Numbered from the stretch's first letter, positions 7,960 to 17,341 are shown. The stretch: DNA of 64,000 bases from Paenibacillus elgii NBRC 100335 (GCF_004000865.1 NZ_BIMB01000026.1:32057-96056); one strand, 5' to 3'. Notes: generated by a model from the sequence alone, not told the origin. Program-made: numbers and translations.

Positions 7960-9042
7960 ATGAGCAGAAAACGATTGCGCGATTACGGATTTACCGTCGG
8001 AAAGCTTCCGACTGGACGGTTTAACAGCATCACGGATGTCCCCGGAGTATTCGTAGGGCATGTGACGTTACACGAGGACGGCCCCGATGCTTGCGTCCGG
8101 ACGGGGGTTACGGCGATTTTGCCGCACCCGGGCGATTGGTTTCGCGAGAAAACGGTTGCCGCGGCGCATGTGATCAACGGCTTCGGCAAAACGGCCGGTC
8201 TGGTTCAAGTTGACGAGCTGGGCGTCATCGAATCGCCGATTATGCTGACGAATACGTTCGGCGTACCGGCGGTGACCGAAGGGACGCTTCGTTACATGCT
8301 GGCGCAGGATGACGGGATCGGAGACCGCGACGGCTCGCTGAACGTCGTCACCGGGGAGTGCAACGACTCGTTGCTCAACGACATGAGAGGACTTCACGTC
8401 CGTCCGGAGCACGCGATGGAAGCGATCCGGCAGGGATGGGCAGCCACGGACCGCCGCGTCTTGGAAGGGGCGGTCGGAGCCGGAACCGGGATGGTCTGCT
8501 TTGGCTACAAGGGAGGAATCGGGACATCGTCCAGACAGGTGGAAGTGGACGGGCAAATTTACCATTTCGGGGTGTTGGTGCTGACGAACTTCGGCCTTGG
8601 GGAAGACTTGACCATACTTGGGAAGCCTGTGGGCGAATCCCTTCGGGCGAAACCAGAGGAAACGCGGGACAACGACGGCTCGATCATCATCGTGATTGGC
8701 ACCGACTTGCCGATGGACGCCCGTCAACTGAAGCGGATTGCCAAGCGGGCGGGCTTCGGCTTGGCGCGTACCGGCTCGATCGCCCATCACGGAAGCGGCG
8801 ATATCGCGATCGCCTTCAGCAACGGCAACCGCATTCCGCATACGCCGGCTTCCGGTGTGCTGGAGCTCCGCGTCGTTCGCGAAGACGGCCGCTTGATGTC
8901 CGACTGCTTCCGCGCCGTCGTGGAGGCGACCGAGGAAGCGATCTATAACTCCTTGTTTATGGCGGAGACGACCACGGGGCGCCAAGGTAGAACGATTGCT
9001 GCTCTACCGATTGAGGAAGTGCTGGCCGTACTAGAAGGCTGA
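7960..9042 (+). CDS. P1 family peptidase (DmpA/BapA-type aminopeptidase)
   Basis: This 360-residue N-terminal-nucleophile peptidase releases N-terminal D- or L-residues or beta-peptides after self-cleavage. Family blocks: SITDVPGVFVGHVTL, GAGTGMVCFGYKGGIGTSSR, FGVLVLTNFG, then the cleavage/nucleophile region NDGSIIIVIGTDLPM, and GLARTGSIAHHGSGDIAIAFS. The Ser in DGSIIIV is the expected nucleophile. It starts 15 nt after the serine hydrolase stop and ends the operon. Together with dat and M19 this makes a coherent peptide-to-D-amino-acid degradation pathway. Confidence 0.9.
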   Translation: MSRKRLRDYGFTVGKLPTGRFNSITDVPGVFVGHVTLHEDGPDACVRTGVTAILPHPGDWFREKTVAAAHVINGFGKTAGLVQVDELGVIESPIMLTNTFGVPAVTEGTLRYMLAQDDGIGDRDGSLNVVTGECNDSLLNDMRGLHVRPEHAMEAIRQGWAATDRRVLEGAVGAGTGMVCFGYKGGIGTSSRQVEVDGQIYHFGVLVLTNFGLGEDLTILGKPVGESLRAKPEETRDNDGSIIIVIGTDLPMDARQLKRIAKRAGFGLARTGSIAHHGSGDIAIAFSNGNRIPHTPASGVLELRVVREDGRLMSDCFRAVVEATEEAIYNSLFMAETTTGRQGRTIAALPIEEVLAVLEG

Positions 9043-9048
9043 TCGGGA

Positions 9049-10239
9049 TCAAGGCTCATACCCGATCAGCCAATCCAGGCGGCGGATTTGCATCCGGGCG
9101 GGGAGCAGGCGAAGCAGCCGGTTCCGGACGGCAATGGCGGCGGGGTTCGCGAGCTGCACCATCCGGCCCATCGCGCGTGACCTGCGGACGACCAGCGCGG
9201 TCCGTCCGAACCGCTCCCGCTCATATTGCTGCAGAGCGGCGGCGACATCGGACGTGCCCGGCATGCCACATGCCTGCCGCAAGCAGCGGGCTAACGCAAG
9301 GGCGTCCTCCATCGCCTGCGCCCCGCCTTGCCCAAGGTTGGGCAGCATCGGATGCGCGGCGTCGCCGAGCAAGGTCACGCGCCCCCGGCTCCAGCCGGCG
9401 AGCGGCTGGCGGTCGAAAATATCGTGCGAAAGGATGGAGGTCTCATCGGTCGCGGCGATCAGCGCCTCAATCGGCTCCATCCAGCCGCGAAACCGGCATA
9501 GTGCGGCCGCCTTTCTCTCGGAGGGTGGGAGCTCTTGGCCTTGTGGCGCGCTGGCGGTGGTGAACCAGAAGATGCGTCCTTGTCCGATCCCCGACACGCC
9601 GAACCGCTTGCCCGGTCCCCAGGCTTCGAAGCCGCCACCCTGATCGAACGGGTACCGTTCGTCGTGCCAATGCGCAATGCCCCGCAGCGCGGTATATCCC
9701 GCATAACGAAGCGGGGCGCTCTCGCCGAAGAGCTGCGCCCGAACGGTGGAGTGCAGGCCGTCGGCACCGATCAGCACGTCCCCTTCGGCGGTCGTGCCGT
9801 CCTCGAAGACGGCCTTGACGCTTCGCTCGTTTTGCTCCCAGCGGCGCAATTTCTTATCTGTCCGTACCGTTCCGGGCTCCAGACGGCCAAGCAGAACGGA
9901 ATGCAGATCGGCCCGGTGGATCAGGTAGCTTTGCGCCCCGTAGCGCCGGGCCTGCTCTTCTGTCGGAAGCGATACTAGCAGCCGTCCGTCCGATGTATAA
10001 ATCTCCGCTTGCCGCAGAGGAGCCCCGAGACGGTTTACCTGCTCGTCCGCTCCAAGCTGCCGCAGCGCTTTCATGGCATTGGCGGCGAGGACGATGCCTG
10101 CGCCGATTCCTGACAGGGAGCGGGACCTCTCGTAGACCGAAACTTCCCATCCTGTGGTTTGCAGCGCAATGGCTGCGCACAATCCGCCGATACCGGCGCC
10201 GATAATGACCGCTCTTGGGCGGGATGAAGCCGATGCCAT
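9049..10239 (-). CDS. FAD-dependent monooxygenase (salicylate hydroxylase-like)
   Basis: This 396-residue class A flavoprotein monooxygenase is recognised by the N-terminal Rossmann motif AVIIGAGIGGLCAA, the DG motif region GADGLHSTVR, and the second FAD motif LLGDAAHPMLPNLGQGGAQAMEDA. These enzymes use NAD(P)H and O2 to hydroxylate aromatic substrates. The substrate here is not evident. The frame extends to 10374, but ATG 10239 has AAAGGAGAG directly upstream and begins the conserved FAD domain. It converges with the P1 peptidase, with only 6 nt between the stops. It lies downstream of the peptide-binding protein on the same strand, separated by a terminator. Confidence 0.88.
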   Translation of the reverse strand: MASASSRPRAVIIGAGIGGLCAAIALQTTGWEVSVYERSRSLSGIGAGIVLAANAMKALRQLGADEQVNRLGAPLRQAEIYTSDGRLLVSLPTEEQARRYGAQSYLIHRADLHSVLLGRLEPGTVRTDKKLRRWEQNERSVKAVFEDGTTAEGDVLIGADGLHSTVRAQLFGESAPLRYAGYTALRGIAHWHDERYPFDQGGGFEAWGPGKRFGVSGIGQGRIFWFTTASAPQGQELPPSERKAAALCRFRGWMEPIEALIAATDETSILSHDIFDRQPLAGWSRGRVTLLGDAAHPMLPNLGQGGAQAMEDALALARCLRQACGMPGTSDVAAALQQYERERFGRTALVVRRSRAMGRMVQLANPAAIAVRNRLLRLLPARMQIRRLDWLIGYEP

Positions 10240-10345
10240 GCGGGACTCTCCTTTCGGGCAGCTAACGTTGCCAGTTAAGACGATACCCTGATTATAAGGC
10301 CAAGCTCCCGTTCCAACAATGGTATCGTCCATCGGTACCATCATA

Positions 10346-10387
10346 GAAAAAGCCGTCCTCCGTTGGCAGTTCAACGGAAGGACGGCT
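10346..10387 (-). terminator. intrinsic terminator after the peptide-binding lipoprotein
   Basis: On the minus strand AGCCGTCCTTCCGTTG (from 10387) pairs with CAACGGAGGACGGCT and runs into five T (plus-strand AAAAA at 10346-10350). Confidence 0.88.
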
Positions 10388-10410
10388 TTCGCCTTTTTTA
10401 GCTCGGGGGC

Positions 10411-12078
10411 TTACTTCACATACGCCCACTTAAGCTCATATTCAAGCGCATACGGCGGGAAGACCACACCTTGCAGCTTCGGGTCTTTGAGCCAGCTCAG
10501 GGAGCGGAAGTAGTTCGGGATGAGCGGCATTTCCTCCATCAGTATTTTTTCGCCGTCGACCATTAACTGGGAACGTTTCGCTTTGTCCATCTCGACTTGC
10601 GCGCCTTTAATTAACTTGTCGTATTCGGCATTGGACCAACCGGCATCGTTGAATTCGTTGCCGGTCACGAACATTTCGAGGAACGTCATCGGATCGTTGT
10701 AATCGGCGCTCCAGCCGGAAAGAGACGCTTCGTATTTGTGGTTGTTCTCGTTATCTACGCGCAGCTTGTGCGGAACCGGCTCGCCGATGACATCGACGCC
10801 GAGATTTTGCTTCCATTGGGCGAGAATGAACTCGACGGATTTCGGTCCGACCCCGTTGTCGTCCGCTTGAAGCTTGAACTTCGGCAGCTGCGCCACGCCC
10901 AGTTCCTTCAAGCCTTCTTGCAGTAATTGCTTCGCTTTGGCCGGGTCGTATTTCGGCCGCAGATCGCCCGCTTTCTTGCGGAACTCTGTGCCGTTGCCGT
11001 CGCTCGTTCCGTTCGGTACGAAGCCGGTAGCCGGGACAGGGCCTTTGCCTGTAACCGTTTCAATAAACGCTTTGGAATCGATGGCAAGCGCCAGCGCTTG
11101 ACGGACTTTTTTGTTTTTGAAGGCCGGGACGTTATCCTGGCTCAGCTTAATATACCAGGAAGACAGCTCGGGCTGGAGGACGAATTCCGGCTTTCCTTCC
11201 CATTGGTTGATGCTCTCGCGGGTAATGTTTTGCAACTGGGTCGCTCCGGTTTGGAACAGGTTCAGACCGGTGTTTTCGTCTTTGACGATGTTCAGCGTAA
11301 TTTTTTCCAGTTTGACTTTATCTTTGTCCCAATATTTATCGTTTTTGACTAAGACGAGCTGCTGCTCATGGTCCCATTGGGCCAGCTTGAACGGACCCGG
11401 GCCGATGGCAGATTCTGCGTCTCCGCCGTTTTTGTCGCCGTATTTCTCTACGATGTCTTTGCGTTGCGGGAAAAATTGCAGGAAGGATAACTGCTCGGTG
11501 AAGAATGGAATCGGGCGTTCCAAAGTGATTTCAACGGTTTTATCGTCCAGCGCCTTAACGCCGAGCGCCTTCTTCGCCGCTTCGAGCTCTTCTGGGGTTT
11601 TCGCCTTTTGCACGTCCGCCCCGCCCTTCACCCAAGCTACCATGAACGCATATAGCGCCTTGGTCGAAGGGTCCAGCGTACGCTGGTACGAGTAGACGAA
11701 GTCTTGGGCTTTGACCGGCTGGCCGTCGGAGTAGACCAGGTTGTCTTTGAGCTGGATCGTGTACGTCTTACCGTCCTCCGAAATTTTCGGCATGTCTTTC
11801 GCCAGCCCCGGCTCGGCTTTGCCGTCCTTATTCAGACGGTACAGCCCTTCGCTAACGGCGTTCATGACGGTAAACGCTGCCACTTGCGTGGATTTGGAGA
11901 CGTCCATCGCCCCCGGTTCCGTCCTGAAGTTAAGGGTAATCTCTTGCTTGGGGGCAGCGCTCTTCTCGCCGCCTTCGCTTCCGGGGGTCGTACTGGTGTT
12001 GCCGCCAGTACATCCGGCTGCCGTTGCGCCGACAACAGTCAGGATGACCGTTGTAGCCAGCCATTTGCGAATCTTCAT
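10411..12078 (-). CDS. oligopeptide ABC transporter substrate-binding lipoprotein (OppA/DppE family)
   Basis: This 555-residue protein starts MKIRKWLATTVILTVVGATA and has a lipobox TAAGC, so it should be a lipid-anchored surface protein. The mature part is a family-5 solute-binding protein: an N-terminal QEITLNFRTEPGAMD segment, YTIQLKDNLVYSDGQPVKAQDFVYSYQRT, ALALAIDSKAFI, and a C-terminal region with SGWSADYNDPMTFLEMF. The family captures oligopeptides for an ABC importer. No permease or ATPase genes are adjacent, so it is an orphan receptor that must borrow an Opp/Dpp translocator encoded elsewhere. Its location beside the peptidase cluster fits peptide scavenging. AAGGAG precedes the ATG. 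Confidence 0.93.
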   Translation of the reverse strand: MKIRKWLATTVILTVVGATAAGCTGGNTSTTPGSEGGEKSAAPKQEITLNFRTEPGAMDVSKSTQVAAFTVMNAVSEGLYRLNKDGKAEPGLAKDMPKISEDGKTYTIQLKDNLVYSDGQPVKAQDFVYSYQRTLDPSTKALYAFMVAWVKGGADVQKAKTPEELEAAKKALGVKALDDKTVEITLERPIPFFTEQLSFLQFFPQRKDIVEKYGDKNGGDAESAIGPGPFKLAQWDHEQQLVLVKNDKYWDKDKVKLEKITLNIVKDENTGLNLFQTGATQLQNITRESINQWEGKPEFVLQPELSSWYIKLSQDNVPAFKNKKVRQALALAIDSKAFIETVTGKGPVPATGFVPNGTSDGNGTEFRKKAGDLRPKYDPAKAKQLLQEGLKELGVAQLPKFKLQADDNGVGPKSVEFILAQWKQNLGVDVIGEPVPHKLRVDNENNHKYEASLSGWSADYNDPMTFLEMFVTGNEFNDAGWSNAEYDKLIKGAQVEMDKAKRSQLMVDGEKILMEEMPLIPNYFRSLSWLKDPKLQGVVFPPYALEYELKWAYVK

Positions 12079-12729
12079 AAGCTCGCTCCTTTTTCATTAT
12101 TTTATATAATCAAGAACGACGATGAATCGTTCTGTGATCCCTTGGCAAAATTACGCAAGACGCATCGACTGCCGCGTTGGTTATGCAGGTTCTTATGAAG
12201 TAGGGAGTAGAGCAGCAGGACTAGCGGCTCGGGGACGGCGGGAGCATGGAGGAAGGCCCGGATGGAAGTGAATGCTCGTCCCAAATTCTAGGTGTGGTGA
12301 AATATTATTGGGTGATTTGTAATATTAAGATTGTAAAAATATATTACCAAGCTACCACAATATACCAGTGTTTTCAATACAATTTTAATAAAATGTATTC
12401 GTTTTCAAAAAGAAAATGACAGGAAGGCTGTTAATGAAATAACCATAGGTTAAAAGGGGGGAGGACGGCTGCAAAAATATCGGACGGCGTGTGCCCGGGG
12501 GAATGAAAGCGTAGGTCAAAAGAACGATGTGCCGAGGAGCGTTCGGGAGGAAGGTTGAAGCGCGAAAGGAAAACGATTTTTTTGGGATAAAATGTATAAA
12601 AATGACGAAAAAAGCGATATCCGCGGCCGGAGAAGATCAAGGCCAAGCTGAACGAGTATTTTTTTCGAAACCACTGAAACCTAAATGCGCTCTCGCCGGT
12701 CTAAAGGGTATACACGGGAGGGGAAGGAC
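12079..12729. other. 650-bp intergenic region, AT-rich in the middle
   Basis: No convincing gene is seen. The segment 12295-12440 is markedly AT-rich compared with its surroundings. A 7-bp dyad AGAACGA-N7-TCGTTCT (12113-12133) lies upstream of the peptide-binding protein and could be an operator or leader hairpin. The right end holds the probable ECF-type promoter of the sigma factor gene. A short ORF on the minus strand (12102-12284) has no recognisable product and was not called. Confidence 0.5.
12675..12702 (+). promoter_or_regulatory. ECF-type promoter, probable autoregulation of the sigma-fusion gene
   Basis: TGAAAC at 12675-12680 and CGGTCT at 12697-12702, separated by 16 bp, resemble the AAC / CGTC elements of extracytoplasmic-function sigma promoters. 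Transcription from it would start about 20 nt before the ATG at 12730, just upstream of the GGGAGGGGAAGG ribosome-binding site. Autoregulation is inference. Confidence 0.5.
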
Positions 12730-14796
12730 ATGAACCGAAGCGACCGGGTGAGAGAAGCCCAAGCGGGAAATCACGCGGCCTTTCTGGCTCTGATCGAGGA
12801 ACAGCAGGACCGCCTCCGCCGGATTGCCTATTATTACGTGCGGCAGGACATGGACGCGGAGGATGTGGTTCACGAGGCGATCTACAAGGCGCTTGTCGGA
12901 CTGCCGAAGCTGAAGCAGCCGCAGTTTTTCGCCACTTGGCTGACCCGCATCGTCATCAACTGCGCGTTGACGGTATTGGACAAGCGGCAGCGGCTGGTGC
13001 CGGACGACAGCCGTTGGGCCGAACGTCAGCCGGCTCTTGCGGCCGATCCCGACGACCGTCTTGACTTGCGTACGGCGGTCCGGCAGCTGGAGCCGAAGCA
13101 GAGACAGGTGATCGCGTTCAAATATTGGCACGATATGACGATCGAGGAGATCGCCGTTTTGCTCCGCAAGCCGACAGGCACGGTGAAAACCATTTTGCAC
13201 AGGGGGTTGAAGGAATTGCGCAAACGATACGATAACCCGGACGAATCGGCAGGCTCAAACCCGTCTCCAGCGGCCGGGGCATCCGAATTATCCGCCGAGG
13301 AAGCTTTGCAGCACAGGCTGGCCGAGTTGAAGCTGCGGTCGGAGGAGCTCTTCGACATCCCGGAAGCGTACGTGCTTACGATTGCGGATTACCACGAAGA
13401 CAAGCGCGAAGGCGGACGGGCGATGTTCGTCTGGACCAAAGCGGGCGAGGACCCCGTATGGAGCAAGCCCGGCAAGGATAGGGGCTTGTCCGTGGAGCTT
13501 AACGATCAGGGGGATCTGATCGAGTATACGATCGATGTGGAGGAGGCGGCCGGCGATTTGCCGGAGCTGTCCATAGAACAATTGCGGCTCCGGGCGGAGA
13601 AGTTCGCGCTCGACCATTATCCGGGCGTACTGAAGCCGTTTTCCCTGACGCGCACCAAGTCCGCGGATTCCGGGACGCTTTTTTTCTACGAGCAGGAGGT
13701 CATGGGGCTGCCGCTGCCGATGTCGGGCTTCCGGGTCAAGATTCACCGCAGCGGCATCGTCAGCGACTTCCGGTATTTTGGCCGGCAGACGAAGCCGAAA
13801 GTCCCGGAGTCGATTGTTCCGAAGGAGCAACTGCTGTGCCAGATTGCGGATACCGCCAAGCTGGACCTGCGGCTGGACTTCCTTCACAAGTCCGTCGACG
13901 ACACGGAAAAGGAGGAGCTGAGACTGGTCTACGAACCGAGCAGCCGCTGGATGCACTTCCGGGCGGACGGGACGGAAGAAGTCCGCGAAGCGGCCGACGA
14001 AGACACGGAAACCGAGGAGCCGGCCGTATGGCTGCCCGTGCCCGAGCTGCCTGCGGTCGAGGCTCCGGCTGTCCGGACGGCGCAGGACGTTCAAGAGCTT
14101 CTTGGCATCGATCCGGAGCGGTACGAGCTGCTGAGGGAAGTAGAAATGGACGACTGCATGACCGGTATGGTCTGGCGGCGGCGCGATTGGCAGCCGGTTG
14201 AGACAGAAGACCGTTCGCTGGACGCCTTTTTCCGGCAGCGGACGGAGGAGACGCTGAAAGCGAAGATCGATCCGGTCAGCGGAAAGCTGGTGTCGTTTAT
14301 TCGTTTTGAAGAGGAGATTCCGGGGGAGCAGCGGCTGACACGGGACGCGTGCTTGGACATCGCGCTCGGATTTTTGGCCCGCATGCAGCCCGGGCTGGCG
14401 CCATTTTTACAGCTGCGGCAGCAGGAGGAAGCGTCCGATTCCGACAGGGAGCATTTCGATTTCCGCATCGGGAAGCAGGGCGTCTGGCTGGAGCTGAAGC
14501 ACATCCGGTTGTCCGTCAACAAGACGTCGGGACGGATCGGACACGTGATGGCTCAATCCGTCGATCCTGCCCAATTGCAGGCCGTCGAGGTAACACCGCT
14601 CATAAACGAGTCGGAAGCGCGCCGGATTTATGCGGAAGCTCTCGACCTGAAGCTGGGGTGGGAGATCGATTACTCGGGCAACGGCAAAAGGCGCCGTTAC
14701 GCTTTGAAGTACCGTTTGGTGCACAAGGAAAAAGGCCGGGAAATCCGTTGGATCGATGCCCGGACGGGCGAGCTGATTTGTTCGAGGCTGGAGTAA
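12730..14796 (+). CDS. ECF-like sigma factor fused to a large YcdB/PepSY-type C-terminal domain
   Basis: This is a 688-residue fusion. Residues about 10-165 are a sigma-70 family factor: sigma-2 with FLALIEEQQDRLRRIAYYYVRQDMD-type helices, and sigma-4 with LEPKQRQVIAFKYWHDMTIEEIA followed by GTVKTILHRGLKELRKR. ECF sigma factors normally stop here. This protein continues about 500 residues with at least two repeats of a YcdB/YcdC- or PepSY-like alpha/beta domain (around 205-330 and 470-680). These domains are usually extracytoplasmic, but no membrane segment is visible here. ATG 12730 has GGGAGGGGAAGG upstream. The extension could be a built-in sensor or anti-sigma function (inference). No separate anti-sigma gene follows, only a 45-residue membrane peptide. 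Confidence 0.85.
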   Translation: MNRSDRVREAQAGNHAAFLALIEEQQDRLRRIAYYYVRQDMDAEDVVHEAIYKALVGLPKLKQPQFFATWLTRIVINCALTVLDKRQRLVPDDSRWAERQPALAADPDDRLDLRTAVRQLEPKQRQVIAFKYWHDMTIEEIAVLLRKPTGTVKTILHRGLKELRKRYDNPDESAGSNPSPAAGASELSAEEALQHRLAELKLRSEELFDIPEAYVLTIADYHEDKREGGRAMFVWTKAGEDPVWSKPGKDRGLSVELNDQGDLIEYTIDVEEAAGDLPELSIEQLRLRAEKFALDHYPGVLKPFSLTRTKSADSGTLFFYEQEVMGLPLPMSGFRVKIHRSGIVSDFRYFGRQTKPKVPESIVPKEQLLCQIADTAKLDLRLDFLHKSVDDTEKEELRLVYEPSSRWMHFRADGTEEVREAADEDTETEEPAVWLPVPELPAVEAPAVRTAQDVQELLGIDPERYELLREVEMDDCMTGMVWRRRDWQPVETEDRSLDAFFRQRTEETLKAKIDPVSGKLVSFIRFEEEIPGEQRLTRDACLDIALGFLARMQPGLAPFLQLRQQEEASDSDREHFDFRIGKQGVWLELKHIRLSVNKTSGRIGHVMAQSVDPAQLQAVEVTPLINESEARRIYAEALDLKLGWEIDYSGNGKRRRYALKYRLVHKEKGREIRWIDARTGELICSRLE

Positions 14797-14813
14797 AGGG
14801 GAGGGTACGGTGG

Positions 14814-14951
14814 ATGAACAACCAAACAGGGAGCGGGAACAACATGCGCTTACTGAAGCTGTGGATTCGGACGCCCCGGAAGCTTCGTTACCTTGCGATT
14901 ATCGGGTCTCTGGTCTTTTTGCATTGGTTCTTTAGGTGGCTTAACGGATGA
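14814..14951 (+). CDS. small single-pass membrane protein, unknown function
   Basis: This is a 45-residue ORF starting ATG 14814 with GGGGAGGG upstream, 17 nt after the sigma-fusion stop and so in the same transcript. A basic stretch (LWIRTPRKLRY) is followed by one hydrophobic helix (LAIIGSLVFLHWFF) and a short RWLNG end. An internal ATG at 14844 could also be used. I recognise no family. Its position directly after a sigma factor with a sensor-like domain makes a membrane tether or modulator possible, but that is a guess. Confidence 0.55.
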   Translation: MNNQTGSGNNMRLLKLWIRTPRKLRYLAIIGSLVFLHWFFRWLNG

Positions 14952-14970
14952 TTCTGCGGGTTCAAACGAT

Positions 14971-15018
14971 GCCCTCCCCGGGTAAGGAAGGACACAACTT
15001 CCTTTTTCGGAGGAGGGC
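14971..15018 (+). promoter_or_regulatory. hairpin enclosing the DUF421 ribosome-binding site
   Basis: GCCCTCC (14971-14977) pairs with GGAGGGC (15012-15018), and an inner AAGGAAG/CTTCCTT stem lies within. The right arm contains the GGAGGAGGG ribosome-binding site of the gene starting at 15024. It may act as a terminator with a short T-run (TTTT) or as a translational gate. Confidence 0.5.
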
Positions 15019-15023
15019 TTTTG

Positions 15024-15719
15024 ATGACGGACTTCGCCTATATTACCGTCAAGCTCGCGTCGGGACTTGCGGGGCTGTGGATCATCACGAGATTGCTCGG
15101 CAAAAAGGAAATTTCCCAGCTGACCGCTTTCGATTTCGTCTCCTCGTTAATGCTCAGCGAAATTGTCGGCAATACGCTGTATGACCGTGACGTCGGGCTG
15201 GAGCAGCTGCTTTATGCGCTCGCGCTGTGGACCGTGATGTCGTTGGCGCTGGAGAAGCTCGTGCAGTACGTTCCGTGGCTGTCCAAGCCGCTGAACGGGA
15301 CGGCCGATCTCATTATTGACAACGGCCGAATCGATTGGCAGGCGATGAAGCGCAACAATCTCGATTTCGACCAATTGCTCACAATGCTCCGGGAGCAAAG
15401 CGTATTTTCCATACGGGAGGTCGCTTTCGCCGTGTTCGAGACGAACGGGAGCATCAGTGTGATGAAACGGACGGAAGCGGACAGCGTAACGCGAAAGGAC
15501 TTGCGTCTGCCCGACGTTCCGATGTCCCTGCCGGTTGTGCTGATCGAGAACGGGCACATTCGGCGGCAAAGGCTCGAAGCTCTCGGCCGGGACGAGGCGT
15601 GGCTGTTCGGCGAGCTTCAAGCCGCAGGAATCGGACGGCCGCAGGATGTGCTATACGCGGAATGGACGGACCATGACGGGCTGTACTGCCAGCAGAAGCC
15701 GGAGACGGCCGGTCAGTAG
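15024..15719 (+). CDS. DUF421 membrane protein, YetF/YrbG family
   Basis: This 231-residue protein has two to three N-terminal transmembrane helices (about residues 4-80, with the family motif [22 protein letters not shown]) and a cytosolic DUF421 domain (about 90-225, with [30 protein letters not shown] and PVVLIENG). The family is widespread in spore formers and of unsettled function. The frame includes a TTG at 15021, but ATG 15024 sits 6 nt from GGAGGAGGG. Its last 7 bases overlap the end of the convergent catalase gene. Confidence 0.88.
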   Translation: MTDFAYITVKLASGLAGLWIITRLLGKKEISQLTAFDFVSSLMLSEIVGNTLYDRDVGLEQLLYALALWTVMSLALEKLVQYVPWLSKPLNGTADLIIDNGRIDWQAMKRNNLDFDQLLTMLREQSVFSIREVAFAVFETNGSISVMKRTEADSVTRKDLRLPDVPMSLPVVLIENGHIRRQRLEALGRDEAWLFGELQAAGIGRPQDVLYAEWTDHDGLYCQQKPETAGQ

Positions 15720-17341
15720 CCGTCCGTTCTGCGCCCCATCCGCTCCGCCAAGTCTGCGCCTTGCTGCGCGGAAACGGAGCCGAGATGCGGCGAACCGGCA
15801 TCGGCCTGGGCCAGACCTTCAGCGACGCGCCGCCCGTACTCGGGATCGGCTTGCGTAAAATAGTCAATCATCCGCTGACGGATCGGAGGCCGGCATACTT
15901 GAAGCGCAGCGACTAGGTTACCGATCAATTCGTCACGTTCCCACTTCTCGAATTTCCGGTACGTTTCTCCCGCCTGCTTGAAATCGTTCGTCCGGTAGAT
16001 CTTGTGGTGCACGAGCTTCGCCTGATAAGCGGGTTCATGGTCTTTGCCCTGTGGCTTCGCTTCGGTCAGCCCGTCCAGCAGCGAGGGCTCATAGTTGACA
16101 TGCGGACTTTGCCCCTCGGCGCGGTCCACGTAGTAGGTCATTTGCCCGTCGCGCTGATTGGTGGCGACGTGCTTCTTGGGCGCATTGATCGGGAGCTGGA
16201 GATAGTTGGTGCCGACCCGGTGCCGCTGCGTATCCGAGTAGGAAAACGTCCGTCCTTGCAGCAGCTTGTCGTCGGAGAAATCGAGGCCGTCTACCAAGAC
16301 GCCCGTCCCGAAGGCCGCCTGTTCGACCTCTGCGAAATAGTTCTCGGGATTCCGGTCCAGCACCATTTTTCCGACCGGCAAAAAGGGAAAGCGCTCCTGA
16401 TCCCACAGCTTGGTCGGGTCCAGCGGATCGAAGTCGAGTTCGGGATGCTCGTCGTCGCTTAAGATTTGAACGCAGAGCTCCCATTCCGGAAATTCGCCGC
16501 GCTCGATCGCCTCGTACAGGTCCTGGGTCGCATGGCTGTAATTTTTGGCTTGAATCCCCTCGGCTTCGTGTTGGGTTAAATTTTTGATACCCTGCTTCAG
16601 CGGCTCCCAGTGGTATTTAACCAAGACCGCCTCGCCGTTGGCGTTGACCCACTTGTACGTATTGACGCCGGACCCCTGCATCTGTCTGTAATTCGCCGGA
16701 ATTCCCCAAGGAGAGAAGACGAAGGTCACCATATGCGTCGCTTCCGGCGTGCCCGCGAGAAAATCGAACATGCGCTCCGGGTCGTTAAGATTCGTCACAG
16801 GGTCCGGACGGAACGAATGGACCATGTCGGGAAACTTGAGAGGATCGCGGATGAAAAAGATTTTCAGATTGTTCCCGACCAAATCCCAGTTCCCATCCTC
16901 CGTATAAAACTTGGTCGCGAAGCCGCGGGGATCGCGGAGCGTCTCGGGCGAATGTCCGCCGTGAACGACGGTGGAGAAGCGGGCGAAGACGGGAGTCCGT
17001 TTCCCGGCTTCCTGAAACAGCTTCGCCCGCGTGTACCGCGCGACCGGCTCGTCTCCGACTTTGCCGTAGGCCTCGAAGTAGCCGTGAGCCCCCGCTCCGC
17101 GGGCATGGACGACCCTCTCGGGAATGCGTTCCCGGTCGAAATGCGAGATTTTCTCGATAAAATGGTAGTTTTCAAGTGTGGACGGCCCCCGATTGCCCAC
17201 GGTCCGGATGTTCTGGTTGTCCGCAATGGGATGGCCCTGCCGATCCGTCAGCGTCGTATCGGTTTCGCCCGGCGAACGCCGCTCGTCGGGCGATCCTCCG
17301 ACACCCTCAACCGAAGTTCCGTTTGAATGGTTATCTTTCAT
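15713..17341 (-). CDS. heme catalase (monofunctional)
   Basis: This 542-residue enzyme dismutates hydrogen peroxide. Catalytic residues are visible: His79 in [13 protein letters not shown], the distal Asn158 in [14 protein letters not shown], and the proximal heme ligand Tyr368 in [17 protein letters not shown]. It is longer than the 480-residue KatA type and nearer the spore catalase KatX in length (about 545). Whether it is spore-associated cannot be decided here. The N-terminal 45 residues are polar and unconserved. The ATG at 17341 has GGGAGG upstream. No clear PerR box was found in the 157-bp upstream gap. Confidence 0.95.
   Translation of the reverse strand: MKDNHSNGTSVEGVGGSPDERRSPGETDTTLTDRQGHPIADNQNIRTVGNRGPSTLENYHFIEKISHFDRERIPERVVHARGAGAHGYFEAYGKVGDEPVARYTRAKLFQEAGKRTPVFARFSTVVHGGHSPETLRDPRGFATKFYTEDGNWDLVGNNLKIFFIRDPLKFPDMVHSFRPDPVTNLNDPERMFDFLAGTPEATHMVTFVFSPWGIPANYRQMQGSGVNTYKWVNANGEAVLVKYHWEPLKQGIKNLTQHEAEGIQAKNYSHATQDLYEAIERGEFPEWELCVQILSDDEHPELDFDPLDPTKLWDQERFPFLPVGKMVLDRNPENYFAEVEQAAFGTGVLVDGLDFSDDKLLQGRTFSYSDTQRHRVGTNYLQLPINAPKKHVATNQRDGQMTYYVDRAEGQSPHVNYEPSLLDGLTEAKPQGKDHEPAYQAKLVHHKIYRTNDFKQAGETYRKFEKWERDELIGNLVAALQVCRPPIRQRMIDYFTQADPEYGRRVAEGLAQADAGSPHLGSVSAQQGADLAERMGRRTDGY

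Noticed and set aside
12102..12284. 60-residue minus-strand ORF in the 650-bp gap
   Set aside because: Overlaps the peptide-binding protein's promoter region, no ribosome-binding site and no recognisable features.
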